From the NCBI GenBank assembly GCA_006386115.1, contig VFIW01000115.1:1-64000 (forward strand): a stretch of DNA of 64,000 nt, read 5' to 3'. The notes beneath the pieces were generated by a model that saw nothing but the letters and a program-made list of their open reading frames with translations, was not told the DNA's origin and made no database searches. Positions within the stretch are counted from its first letter, which is position 1, and the number at the start of each line of letters is the position of its first letter. This stretch comes from Globisporangium splendens. Its lineage: Eukaryota > Oomycota > Peronosporomycetes > Pythiales > Pythiaceae. The translations under genes and the position numbers were made by a program. Shown here piece after piece: positions 32,552-42,197 of this stretch.

Positions 32552-32569
32552 TGGTGTTTTAAAACACCA
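32552..32569. repeat. 18-bp perfect palindrome
   Basis: TGGTGTTTTAAAACACCA is perfectly palindromic and lies about 70 bp from the hairpin at 32443. Together they may be remnants of a small inverted-repeat transposon. Confidence 0.6.
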
Positions 32570-33659
32570 AACATCTTGAAAAAAGTTCAACTTTAGAAAT
32601 AAGCAGATCGACCTGAGATGCGATTGTTGCTGCCACTTCATTTGAGTATCACCTGCTCTCAGAATCAAGCACGTCGTCATCGCATGCCTGCTGCACTTTT
32701 ACACGATTGTCGTGGCTCAGATGGCTCCCACACTGAGCAAGCACACTTATGTTACAACCTGTTCAAGTCGACAGCATCTATTCAATCGTACAAGAGAGGT
32801 GGAAGAGTGAGTGAACTTTGGCGGGAAAGAACAACTGACCTCAAACAGCAGCTGGAGGGAAGTGGCAGTGTGGAACGCGAGTTTTGACAGCAGAGCTGTT
32901 GTGCTGGATTGTACCAAGAGTTTGACTTACTCGGCCAAACTGGCTCCGTGATATGCACGAAGGCGCGAAAGCGTTGGCGTGACCATCTCGCCCGTGGAGG
33001 CTCGTTCACTGATCATCGTATCTGCACTGTGGAGGTTGTGCATGTCGACGCGGCCGCCGATGTGCTGCTTTCCATTGGTGCGCCTAAATCCCGATTCATA
33101 CTTTATCAATTCGTCTGATGCGGTCTCATATCACTTGCCCCCCCAAGACGTGGCTTCCTTTATTGTCTCCGCAGTCTGAGATCATTCAAGTCCAAGTCAC
33201 ATGTGCTCACCGGATTACGATCGCACTGGGTGCCGTCGTGCAAATAGTGCACATCGACAGCATTTAGCTTTCGTTTCCTCGTGAGCCACTGGTGCATTGC
33301 GTCCCTAGAGTAAGTTTTGACTGCAGTGCCCCGCTGTTTGCACCCGTCAGATACAACCGACAACTTGAGCTAAAAAGTATCTGTTGAGTGTCTGCGTATC
33401 GCATCTGTCGCTACAAAGCCGACTCGTGCAGTGTCTTTGAGCTGAGGTTTTACTCTCAGCGCTTGGAGCACTCCAAATACGCAGGCAGTGATACAACAGA
33501 TTCTGACTATCCCTTGCTTTCCGATGGACAACGAAAGCCAGCCCCATGCTGCTAAGAGCCTGACTGCCATCGCATCGGTCAATGACATTGTGTCTGACAT
33601 CCCGATCCGAGCATGGGTCTCGAGTGATAATTAACCTCTCTGTTTCTCGACACTAAACA

Positions 33660-34045
33660 CAGGATTATCAGTACCCTTTGTGCAAACGAAGGCATGTTAC
33701 TACGCGCTCGTGAATCGCAGACCCGCCAAAGATACACTCAGCGAGCGTCTACAGCGCCAAGCTGTGCGCACAGAGTGCACCTTGAGCAGTGCTGATCTTG
33801 GCATCCACTTCAGATGCGATCAGCCATATTGTCTGCTGAGGTGTGTCCTCTCGAGCAGCATAAACAAACAGTCTGACTGACTGTTTGCAATATAGGTATC
33901 CATCTTCAACAGGTTTCACGTAAAATAAAGAGGTTTATAAAATGCGTTCTGGTTGTGCTATTGAAGAGGTGCGCGATTTGCAGCTGGTGCTGCCGAACCC
34001 TCCGTCCTCAATCATCCCCAGTGCACATCGTGGTCTGCAGCTCTC
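33660..34045. repeat. Diverged upstream arm of the lyase inverted duplication
   Basis: This segment matches the reverse complement of 15880-16370 at clearly lower identity than the lyase coding regions. The best block encodes TKACYYALVNRRPAKD in an open frame (33680-33880) comparable to TKACYFACLECRFAKD on the minus strand at 16.3 kb. It shows that the duplicated unit is longer than the gene. Confidence 0.65.
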
Positions 34046-34067
34046 GTTTTCGCCAATCCACTCAGCA

Positions 34068-34082
34068 GCTCACTTTCCAATT
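34068..34082 (+). promoter_or_regulatory. Oomycete initiator-like core promoter of lyase copy 2
   Basis: GCTCACTTTCCAATT, identical to the motif upstream of copy 1, 45 bp before the ATG. It matches the oomycete initiator consensus. Confidence 0.6.
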
Positions 34083-34126
34083 GGCAGCACACCTCACAAC
34101 CCACCACTGCCACTACACTAGCTCTC

Positions 34127-35758
34127 ATGTTGCGCAAGCTGCTGCTTCTTGCCGTGACGGCGCTGGTCTCGGCCAATGCCGCCGAGGCTGCGACCCCGGC
34201 CTTCGGCTTCACCAAGACCTCGAGCCGCTACGTGATCAACACGGGTGCCGGGCTCACCATCAACATGCTGCCGACCACGTGTGACATCGTGTCGCTGCTC
34301 TACAAGAACCAGGAGCTGCAATACAAAGCCAAATACACGCAAGTCAACTCGGGGCTCGGCTCACTCCAGAGCACGATCACGCAGCTCGCCGATGCCAAGA
34401 AGACGATCCAGGTCACGTGCACCAAGACGGGTATCACGCAGTACTACTTCTTCCGTCCCAATGAAAACACCATCTACATGGGTACGTACCACACCAGCGA
34501 CCTCAACATTCCAGAATTGCGCTTCCTTGCACGCTTGGACCGCAAGACCGTCGCCACGGGTCTTGAGCAGTCCACGCTGGACGGCACCCTCGGCGCCATC
34601 GAGGCCCACGACGTGTACGCGACGAGCAAGAACGTCACGCGCTCCAAGTTTTACTCGGGCGTGCAGTTCGTGGACGACAAGATCCACGGCGTGCGCGGCA
34701 CCTCGGCTGGTGTGTACTTCGTGCTCTCGGATGCCGCGTACGAGACGTCGAGCGGTGGTCCGTTCCACCGCGACATCAACAACCAGTGCACGACGGCGAA
34801 CGAGCTCACGTTCTACATGAACTCGGATCACACGCGCACGGACGAGTACCGCTATGGCTTCCACGGGCCATACGCACTCACGTTCACTGATGGTCCAGCG
34901 CCATCGTCGGTCTCGGTCGCTGATTTCACGTTCTTCCAGAGCCTCAGCAACATCAAGGGCTTCGTCAAGGACGCGCAGCGTGGCAAGGTCACTGGCACCA
35001 TCTCGGACACCAAGGGTGTTCTCACTGGCTCGCCCGTGTATGTGACGTACGAGAACGCGAACGCGCAGTACTGGAGCTCTTTGGGTTCATCGACGCTCAA
35101 GTTCGCGTCCCCGCCAATGAAGGAAGGCACGTACACGGTGACGGTTTACAAGAAGCAGCTCGCTGTCGGCACGGGATCGGTGACCGTCAAGACCGGTGCG
35201 ACCACGACGTTTAACCCCCAAGTGACGTACGTCGCGAACGCGAACCCAATCTGGCGCATCGGTGCGTGGGACGGCACCCCTGAAGGCTTCCTCAACGCGG
35301 ACAAGATCCACACGATGCATCCAAGTGACATGCGCATGACGACGTGGAAGCCGTCGACGTTCCGCGTCGGTACGGACAAGGACGCGGCGTTCCCTATGGC
35401 GCTCTTCCGTAAGGCCAACGACCCGACCGCGATCACGTTCACGTTGACGGCCGCACAAGCCAAGGCTCCTCGCACACTGCAGATCGGTGTGTCACTCGCC
35501 CAACTGAGTGCACGCCCGAGCATCAAGGTGAACGACAAGTGGACTGGTCCCGTGTTGGCGTCCGTTGCGGTCAAGACACGCGGCGTGACTCGCGGTGTCA
35601 CACACGGCAGCTACATGTTGTACAAGTACACGATCCCAGCGTCCGCCTTGGTCGCTGGTGCCAACAAGATCGCCATCAGCATCGCGAGCGGTGCAACAGA
35701 CCCAGCGGAAAAATTCCTCAGCGCGTCGGTCGTGTTTGACGCGCTCGAGCTTTCGTAA
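34127..35758 (+). CDS. Secreted rhamnogalacturonan lyase (PL4), copy 2
   Basis: A single-exon gene of 543 residues, nearly identical to copy 1 (14147-15778) and inverted relative to it. The four differences seen are A10V, A100K, an Ala-to-Thr change in the DxKGVLTGS stretch and an Arg-to-Gln change in TAAxAKAPR. The signal peptide, Lys174/His235 pair and three-domain layout are all kept, so it should be an active pectin-cleaving enzyme. Only 402 bp separate its stop from the next paralogue's start at 36161, in the same orientation, so the pair is a tandem duplication and copy 1 an inverted distal duplicate. The conversion-like pattern is described in the findings. Confidence 0.9.
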   Translation: MLRKLLLLAVTALVSANAAEAATPAFGFTKTSSRYVINTGAGLTINMLPTTCDIVSLLYKNQELQYKAKYTQVNSGLGSLQSTITQLADAKKTIQVTCTKTGITQYYFFRPNENTIYMGTYHTSDLNIPELRFLARLDRKTVATGLEQSTLDGTLGAIEAHDVYATSKNVTRSKFYSGVQFVDDKIHGVRGTSAGVYFVLSDAAYETSSGGPFHRDINNQCTTANELTFYMNSDHTRTDEYRYGFHGPYALTFTDGPAPSSVSVADFTFFQSLSNIKGFVKDAQRGKVTGTISDTKGVLTGSPVYVTYENANAQYWSSLGSSTLKFASPPMKEGTYTVTVYKKQLAVGTGSVTVKTGATTTFNPQVTYVANANPIWRIGAWDGTPEGFLNADKIHTMHPSDMRMTTWKPSTFRVGTDKDAAFPMALFRKANDPTAITFTLTAAQAKAPRTLQIGVSLAQLSARPSIKVNDKWTGPVLASVAVKTRGVTRGVTHGSYMLYKYTIPASALVAGANKIAISIASGATDPAEKFLSASVVFDALELS

Positions 35759-36160
35759 GAGGTTCGAACCATGCAGCCAGCTTACAACAGACGGCACGGG
35801 ATGCATCCCGTCGAACACCGTTTTCGTGTTGCAAATGCACCATATTTTTGTCTAAATACAGTCGTTTTTTTCGATTGAAAGCGTCGTCTTTGCGTATCAG
35901 ATAGAAAACGCCATGTTGCATGGTGTTGGTCTTGTTGATGTGCAGGATTGCGGCAGTGCCACTGTAGACTACTCTTTGAAGCTGCACGCGCCGTTCGTGG
36001 AAACCAGGTGGCATGTCGTAGATGAGTACCGTAGCTGCTCACTCCTTCAGATCCCACTGTAGACAAAGATAAAGACATGGAATGAACTCTTGGACCTCCA
36101 TTTGTGGCTTTACGAGCTGCTGACCAAGCCACCCGAGTCAGCAGATCAAGCTTGTTAACG

Positions 36161-37789
36161 ATGTGGAAGCACGCGTCGAAGATGGCGATCGCGTGCGTGG
36201 CGCTGGTGTCGAGCGCCTGGGGCCAGGACGAGTTTGGGTACACGACGAGCTCGAGTCGGTACGTCATTCACTCGGGTGGTGGTCTCACGATCAACATGGC
36301 TCGCTCAACGTGCGACATCGTCTCCATTCTCTACAAGGATCAGGAGCTCCAGTACTCGAAGAAGTACACGCACATCAACTCGGGCCTGGGAACGCTCACC
36401 AGTTCCATCAAAACCTTGGACGACGGTAGTGGCACGGTCCAGATCACGTGCGAAGCCACGGGCATCACGCAGTACTATTTCTTCCGTCCTGACGAAAACG
36501 CGATCTACATGGGCACGTACCACGACGCGAGCTTGGCGCTGCCCGAGTTGCGTTTCTTGGCGCGTCTGGACCGCACAACTGTCGCGACGGGGATCGAAGA
36601 AGCCACGCTGGATGGCACCGTCGGCGCCATCGAAGCCCACGACGTGTATGCCAAGAGCGACAACACCACGCGGTCCAAGTTTTACTCGGGTCGTCCTTTC
36701 ATTTCTGACCAGATCCACGGCGTGCGAGGTGACGCCGCTGGGGTCTACTTTGTGATCTCGGAGCAAGGCTATGAGACTTCGAGTAGCGGTCCGTTCTTCC
36801 GTGACATCAATAATCAATGCACCGAGGCCAACGAACTCACGTTCTATATGAACTCGGACCACACGCGCACAGAAGACTACCGCTATGGCTTCCACGGCCC
36901 ATACGCACTCGTGTTCACCGATGGCCCTGCGCCAGCATCAACGTCGGTCGTCGACTTTGATTTCTTTCAGGACCTCACGATGACGGGTTTCGTGAATGGT
37001 GAGCAGCGAGGTGAAGTGCACGGGAACGTGGTTGATCCGAACGACGTGCTTGGTGCCAATGACACAGTCGTCGTCAGGTTTGCCAATCCCAACGCTCAGT
37101 ACTGGACCGCGCTTGTCGCTGGCGAGCGTCAATTCACGTCGCCCTTGATGAAAGAAGGGACATACACGATGGTGGTGTACAAGAAGCAGTTGGTCGTCGC
37201 GAGCGCCTCAGTGACCGTGGACGTTGGGAATGTCACGACGCAGGACATCCAAGTCTCGTACACCCCCACTTCGAATGTCATCTGGCAGATCGGCGAGTGG
37301 GATGGCACACCCGACGGATTTCTGAATGCCGACAAGATCCACAGCATGCACCCAAGCGATGCGCGCATGGCGCCGTGGAAGCCACTGGTGTTCGACGCTG
37401 ATTCGGACGAAGACGCGCAGTTCCCGCTGGCTCAGTTTCGAGGAGTGAACGATCCTCTGACACTCGAATTCAACTTGACCGAAGAACAAACTTCGACACC
37501 ACGCACCTTGAAAATCGGAGTCACGCTCGCCCAGGGAAGCGCTCGCCCCAGCGTTCGCGTGAACGACAAGTGGAGTGGCCCAGTTTTGGCATCGGGCGCC
37601 GTGAAAACCCGCGGTGTCACGCGCGGCGTGACCACAGGCAACCACATGCTGTACGAGTACACGATCCCAGTGGCCGCCTTGGCTGTCGGCGCAAACAAGA
37701 TCAACTTGGGCATCGCCAGCGGTACGACGGATCCAGTCGAGCCCTTTCTGCATGCTGCCGTCGTCTTTGACGCTCTCGAGCTTTCTTGA
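36161..37789 (+). CDS. Secreted rhamnogalacturonan lyase (PL4), diverged paralogue
   Basis: A single exon of 542 residues from ATG 36161; the open frame upstream is leader. The signal peptide is MWKHASKMAIACVALVSSAWG. The protein is clearly homologous to copies 1 and 2 over its whole length, sharing blocks such as SSRYVIHSGGGLTIN, RSKFYSG, NSDHTRTEDYRYGFHGPYAL and NADKIHSMHPSDARM, including the predicted Lys/His pair. It differs at roughly a third of positions, mostly in the middle and C-terminal domains. It is probably an older tandem duplicate with a changed substrate preference or expression. A weak initiator-like GCTCACTCCTTCAGA lies at 36037-36051. Confidence 0.9.
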   Translation: MWKHASKMAIACVALVSSAWGQDEFGYTTSSSRYVIHSGGGLTINMARSTCDIVSILYKDQELQYSKKYTHINSGLGTLTSSIKTLDDGSGTVQITCEATGITQYYFFRPDENAIYMGTYHDASLALPELRFLARLDRTTVATGIEEATLDGTVGAIEAHDVYAKSDNTTRSKFYSGRPFISDQIHGVRGDAAGVYFVISEQGYETSSSGPFFRDINNQCTEANELTFYMNSDHTRTEDYRYGFHGPYALVFTDGPAPASTSVVDFDFFQDLTMTGFVNGEQRGEVHGNVVDPNDVLGANDTVVVRFANPNAQYWTALVAGERQFTSPLMKEGTYTMVVYKKQLVVASASVTVDVGNVTTQDIQVSYTPTSNVIWQIGEWDGTPDGFLNADKIHSMHPSDARMAPWKPLVFDADSDEDAQFPLAQFRGVNDPLTLEFNLTEEQTSTPRTLKIGVTLAQGSARPSVRVNDKWSGPVLASGAVKTRGVTRGVTTGNHMLYEYTIPVAALAVGANKINLGIASGTTDPVEPFLHAAVVFDALELS

Positions 37790-38000
37790 TTCATTCTGCA
37801 TGCTGCACATCTCTAATTTCGTTTTTCGTGCAGAACATCTTGATAAAAAAGAAAAAAAAACACTTTCTTACGCTCAAAGCGTTAGTCAATCAGTGAATGA
37901 TGCAAAAATGCAATTTACGCACGGCCACTGCTATCGTACTTTGCCATTTCCATCGCCATCTTGTGAGAGACATCGTCGCGATTGCAGCTCCAAACTCAGT
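37790..38000. other. Convergent intergenic region
   Basis: Short spacer between the 3' ends of the lyase paralogue and the RNase gene. It contains an A-rich run (37845-37860) on the plus strand that may belong to the lyase 3' untranslated region. Confidence 0.5.
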
Positions 38001-41000
38001 TTAGTGTGCTTCGCCCACGACGGAGAATGTCAGCTTCAACGGCATCTTGTCGGTCGCATCCATGACCAGCCGCAGCTTTTTCATGAATGACAGCTGGATT
38101 GGTTTCGACATGCCTTTCGAGTTCTTGCCGGATTTCTTGTCGTTCGAGCGCAGACGAATCGCCAAGTTGGATGTGTTCTCATCCCATGTGCCGGTTATTT
38201 GAGCATCTCTCAGGAAAACACGCTCTTCCAAGCCCAACCCCATGATGTAAACCGTGAAACTCTGTGGTCCCATGCTCATGACAACGCCGGTGACTTCAAC
38301 AGCGCCATGGTGCTTCACATAGGCGCATAAAAACACGAGGTCGCACTCAGTCTCGGCACACTTCGCCGTTACCTTCTTCGAATTGCAGTTTTGCGACACC
38401 GCAGTGAATCTCTGAAGCAGCCCAGCGACATCACGATCCGGGTCATTGATCGGCAGTGATTCGCCACACGTCACACTCTCTTGAAGCAACCGATGAACCA
38501 CAACATCAGCATACCTGCGGATGGGCGATGTGAAATGCGTGTAATACGGAATGTTCAGCGCGTAATGACGCCACGCTTCAGCCGAATCGCCATTTCCTGC
38601 AACCATGTACTCTGCGGGCTTCATTGGCTTGATGATCAACGCTTGAGCAATGACATAAGCTGTTTCGCCATATTTGACCCGAACTTGTTCCAACGATTCT
38701 GACAAAGACTTTGCTGATGAACCGTCGATCTCGAATTTGTTTTCTTGAAGCCCTACGAGCGTTTGCTCCAGGGCTTGTGCAACCGGCTCCGGGTGATTAC
38801 GAATGAATGCCAGAGAGCCATGTGCGCGTAGGAGCTGCTGAGCAACCAGATAGTTCGCCAGCAGCATGTACTCTTCCACCAATCGATTGCTGTCTTTCAG
38901 TTGATAGCTTCCATGCGATACTGGATTTCCCTTCGCATCAAGAGAGAACACGATCTTCACACTGTTTAAACTGATTGCGCCAGTGTCAAATCGCATTTCT
39001 CGACGGCACCTGCCAATCGTCCACAAATCTTTCACACTTTGGATGACACTTGCATTCGTGATCAGCGGGTTCTCGCCAACAATCGGACGCCGAGCTTCTT
39101 CCCATTCTTCTACGTTATCACTCGTGATCACACCGTCCAGCATCTTCTGGGCGGAACCGTAGTCAAGCTTACAGCACGACCGAATAATCGACTTTCCAAA
39201 CCACGGCTCGCATCCGTCTACCAAAGTCCCATCAGCGTTCATTTGCCAAACGACCGAAAACGCCAAGCGATCAACTCGAGGTTGCAGAGAACACAGTTTC
39301 TCACACAGTATGCGAGGTAGCATCGGCAGCACACGGTTTACTAAGTATACGCTCGTTGCGCGGTCTTGTGCTTCTTTATCCAGCAAGGAACCTTCTTCGA
39401 TAAAGTGAGTCACATCAGCAATGTGCACGCCAATTTCAAACTTCGTGCGGTCGTCATTTAACGCACGAACATGAAGAGCATCATCGAGATCGCGAGCATT
39501 GTACGGATCAATACTGAAGATCTGGTACTTGCGGAAATCCCGCCGTTTCTGCAATTCGTCGTCGGGGATGATCCACTTTTCCCCGCTAACGCCATACTTC
39601 TCGTCAAGGTCTTCTAAAATCTGACTGTCGAAATCTAGAGTGTGCGACAACAGACCGTGCTTTGTCAAAATGGCTGTTATTCCGGACTCAATACCACTGA
39701 ACTCGCCGACGGTCTTCACAAATTCACCCATGGGGCTCTTGTACTTCGTTGACCAAGACTTGATGCGGCAGAAGCACAACATCGTTTGAGAATACGACAG
39801 AGGGTGACTCACGAACTGGTCTGGCAACTGTAACCGTGGGATCTGGATTCGCCTCGGTAGACGCTCATCATGCGCATTGAAGTATGCATATGCGTCCTCA
39901 GTCGAAAGCGGCTCATCCATGCTTTTTGGCTTTGATTTGGGTTCCAATGAACCAATGAAGCCTTGCGTATTTCCTTGAGCCAAGATGTATACCACCTTTG
40001 CCGTTGGACGAAGTCGCAGTGTTGCAACCTTTTCTTTGATTGCTTGCATTTGCAATTTGGACACATTTTTAGCAGCAATTTGCTTTTCATCCTCGCCGGG
40101 GCGCTCGATAAAGCATTTCCCAGTATCAACGCTTGGAAGCCAAAGTGAGTGGAGTTTCTTCTTGTCGATTGCTTGAGAAGTCTTGGCAGGCTTCATGACG
40201 GGTTTGTCACTATCTTTACCATCTTCGCTTTCATCGTTCAAAGCCTTCCACTCGGATTCTGGACGCAGCTGGATAGCAACCAAATCTCCATCGAACGCGC
40301 GGTTTCTGTCGGACATTCCTTTCACCAAGATATCCACAGGGATTCCGTCCACAGTTACATAGCCATCCAAGCGGTACTTGCTGTTCACACGTAGCTTGCC
40401 CTGGAGAAATGTTCCATCTTCCAGCCCTCTGAGAACAAGTTCGCGATCAGCGTATTCTTCATACGTGGCTGAATTGTGGTCGTCAGTGTTCCGCTTGCCA
40501 TTCTCAGTTCGGCTTCGTCGCCCTCGTTCTTTACGAATCTCCACTGTCTCCGAGCTTTCTTCGACCTTCACCTCTGCCACCTTGATTTTCGCTTTCTTGT
40601 CCTTCTTTTCGAGCTTCACAGTCTTCTTTTGGACTTTTATGGTTGTGATTTCTTCGTGTTTACCGTCACTTTTTGTTTGCTCACTTTTCGTAGAAGTTTC
40701 GATTGAAACAAAAGCAGTCTCAGCACGAACAGACTTCTTGAGCTTATGTTTCTGCTTGTTCGAAAGCTTGGGTTCTTCCTGTTCCGATGGTTCGTTAGTT
40801 TGAGCGTCAGCCTTGCTTTCCAGTGCAGCAGGAACTCTTTCGCCGCCAGCAGCCTTTTTCAGCTTCTGCTTCGTTGTAAGCTTGGGCTCTTGCTCTTGAG
40901 AAGGTTCCGTGGCTGGCGCATCACCATTGCTTACTGAATCCTTTCCGACATGCAGCGACGCGTCCGCTTTTCCTTTCTTTTTCGCCTGTTTTGGAATAGC

Positions 41001-41750
41001 AGCTCTTTTCTTCTCTTGCTTCTTTGCGTTTTTGTCTTTCTTGTCTTTTTTCTTGCTTGCTCCCTGAACAGCATGTTTTCCTTCTCCAGTTGCCATGTCG
41101 GCGATCAAAGCCAACTCGTCCAGTTCATTCTCGATGTCAATCATGACAAACCCATGGGCTTCAAACATGTTCGCGCTCGCTTCGCCAAACAAGTCATCGT
41201 CATCGTCGCTCTCGACCTCCTCACTATCAAACGCGACATCAGCATCAATGTGGTCGTCTCCATCAATATCCGCCTGCTTGCGCACGCGCTTCTCCTGCTT
41301 CGCCTTCTTTTTCTTCTCCTTCTTCTCCTTTTTCTTGTCCTTGTCTTCTCGAATCTTCTGCAGCAGCGCCAATTGCGCTTTCTTCTGCTTCTCCTGCTTC
41401 TGCTCCTTGTTTTTCTTTTGCTTTTGCTGCTTCTTCCCTTTCGCATCCGTCGTCGTCGTCTCCTGCTTCGCTGTCTTTGCCACCACCTTCGCGAGAGGAT
41501 CCACCTCCTCGGTCGCAAAAAACTCCTCACTCTTCGCTTTCTTCTTGTTTTCAACGCTGCCACCAGCAGTAGTTCCTTTTGGTGGGGTCTCTCGATCTGC
41601 CTGATTCGCTGAAGCTTCTCCTCCTGCGTCATCGTCACCCTCGTGCTCCGCGTCCGCCCACAGCACGAGAACGCGCTTCGACCCGCCCCCTTTGCTACGC
41701 TTCAGTTCCCCGTCGCCCCCATGACTCGGCTTCTTCTTCCTGCGCTCCAT
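38001..41750 (-). CDS. DIS3L2: RNB-family 3'-5' exoribonuclease, DIS3L2-like
   Basis: A single exon of 1249 residues. Two cold-shock-like domains (~430-600) precede an RNB catalytic domain whose active-site Asp cluster reads IDPYNARDLDDAL (~746-758), and an S1-like domain ends the protein (~1140-1230). RNB enzymes degrade RNA from the 3' end. There is no PIN domain, so it fits DIS3L2, which works in the cytoplasm apart from the exosome, rather than DIS3. The first ~420 residues are extremely Lys/Glu/Gln-rich low complexity, longer than usual, and may bind RNA or localise the enzyme. ATG 41750 has a good context (gcgATGg); an in-frame ATG at 41864 would add 38 residues. Confidence 0.88.
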   Translation of the reverse strand: MERRKKKPSHGGDGELKRSKGGGSKRVLVLWADAEHEGDDDAGGEASANQADRETPPKGTTAGGSVENKKKAKSEEFFATEEVDPLAKVVAKTAKQETTTTDAKGKKQQKQKKNKEQKQEKQKKAQLALLQKIREDKDKKKEKKEKKKKAKQEKRVRKQADIDGDDHIDADVAFDSEEVESDDDDDLFGEASANMFEAHGFVMIDIENELDELALIADMATGEGKHAVQGASKKKDKKDKNAKKQEKKRAAIPKQAKKKGKADASLHVGKDSVSNGDAPATEPSQEQEPKLTTKQKLKKAAGGERVPAALESKADAQTNEPSEQEEPKLSNKQKHKLKKSVRAETAFVSIETSTKSEQTKSDGKHEEITTIKVQKKTVKLEKKDKKAKIKVAEVKVEESSETVEIRKERGRRSRTENGKRNTDDHNSATYEEYADRELVLRGLEDGTFLQGKLRVNSKYRLDGYVTVDGIPVDILVKGMSDRNRAFDGDLVAIQLRPESEWKALNDESEDGKDSDKPVMKPAKTSQAIDKKKLHSLWLPSVDTGKCFIERPGEDEKQIAAKNVSKLQMQAIKEKVATLRLRPTAKVVYILAQGNTQGFIGSLEPKSKPKSMDEPLSTEDAYAYFNAHDERLPRRIQIPRLQLPDQFVSHPLSYSQTMLCFCRIKSWSTKYKSPMGEFVKTVGEFSGIESGITAILTKHGLLSHTLDFDSQILEDLDEKYGVSGEKWIIPDDELQKRRDFRKYQIFSIDPYNARDLDDALHVRALNDDRTKFEIGVHIADVTHFIEEGSLLDKEAQDRATSVYLVNRVLPMLPRILCEKLCSLQPRVDRLAFSVVWQMNADGTLVDGCEPWFGKSIIRSCCKLDYGSAQKMLDGVITSDNVEEWEEARRPIVGENPLITNASVIQSVKDLWTIGRCRREMRFDTGAISLNSVKIVFSLDAKGNPVSHGSYQLKDSNRLVEEYMLLANYLVAQQLLRAHGSLAFIRNHPEPVAQALEQTLVGLQENKFEIDGSSAKSLSESLEQVRVKYGETAYVIAQALIIKPMKPAEYMVAGNGDSAEAWRHYALNIPYYTHFTSPIRRYADVVVHRLLQESVTCGESLPINDPDRDVAGLLQRFTAVSQNCNSKKVTAKCAETECDLVFLCAYVKHHGAVEVTGVVMSMGPQSFTVYIMGLGLEERVFLRDAQITGTWDENTSNLAIRLRSNDKKSGKNSKGMSKPIQLSFMKKLRLVMDATDKMPLKLTFSVVGEAH

Positions 41751-42197
41751 CGCCTGCCTTCCCTCTCGCAAGTGCGGGTCTCGTGGCGTCTTGGGCACTG
41801 GCAATTGGAGTGGGTGGAAGAATATCTTGCGGTTGCACGGACCAACACTCAGAGAATTCTTCATCCTACAATTGTATGTCACACACTATTCTAGAGATGG
41901 TGATTCATCGAATAAAAGAGGTGTGCACGCTAAGTTAGGATGAAATGACCTCAATGTCCAGAGAGAACTTGGGTTGCATTTTCTTTCGGAGGACCACGAA
42001 AGTGAAGAGCTCCTGAGCCAAATTAGCATACTTTCATCGCAATGGTTTCATATCAACCACGTCAGCCAAGCTTACATCAACCGGATCCATTATAGATCAA
42101 CGCATTCTTCTCGTAAAGCAACGCTACTGCCACTTGTATGTTTTCAGAGCAATTACCAAATTCATCCAGTTAGAGGGGACCATAGACCGACTGCCGT

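Larger units (their letters stand above)
30355..33650. other. Intergenic region with possible transposon relics
   Basis: About 3.3 kb without a supportable gene. The first ~300 bp are the promoter of the tail-anchored protein gene. Open frames at 30717-31196 (+, 159 codons) and 32092-32268 (+, 58 codons) show no domain. An AT-rich island (32400-32600) holds two strong hairpins. An 11-bp inverted repeat (32006-32016 with 32049-32059, one mismatch) may mark a small transposon. From 33650 on, the lyase duplication begins. Confidence 0.4.
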
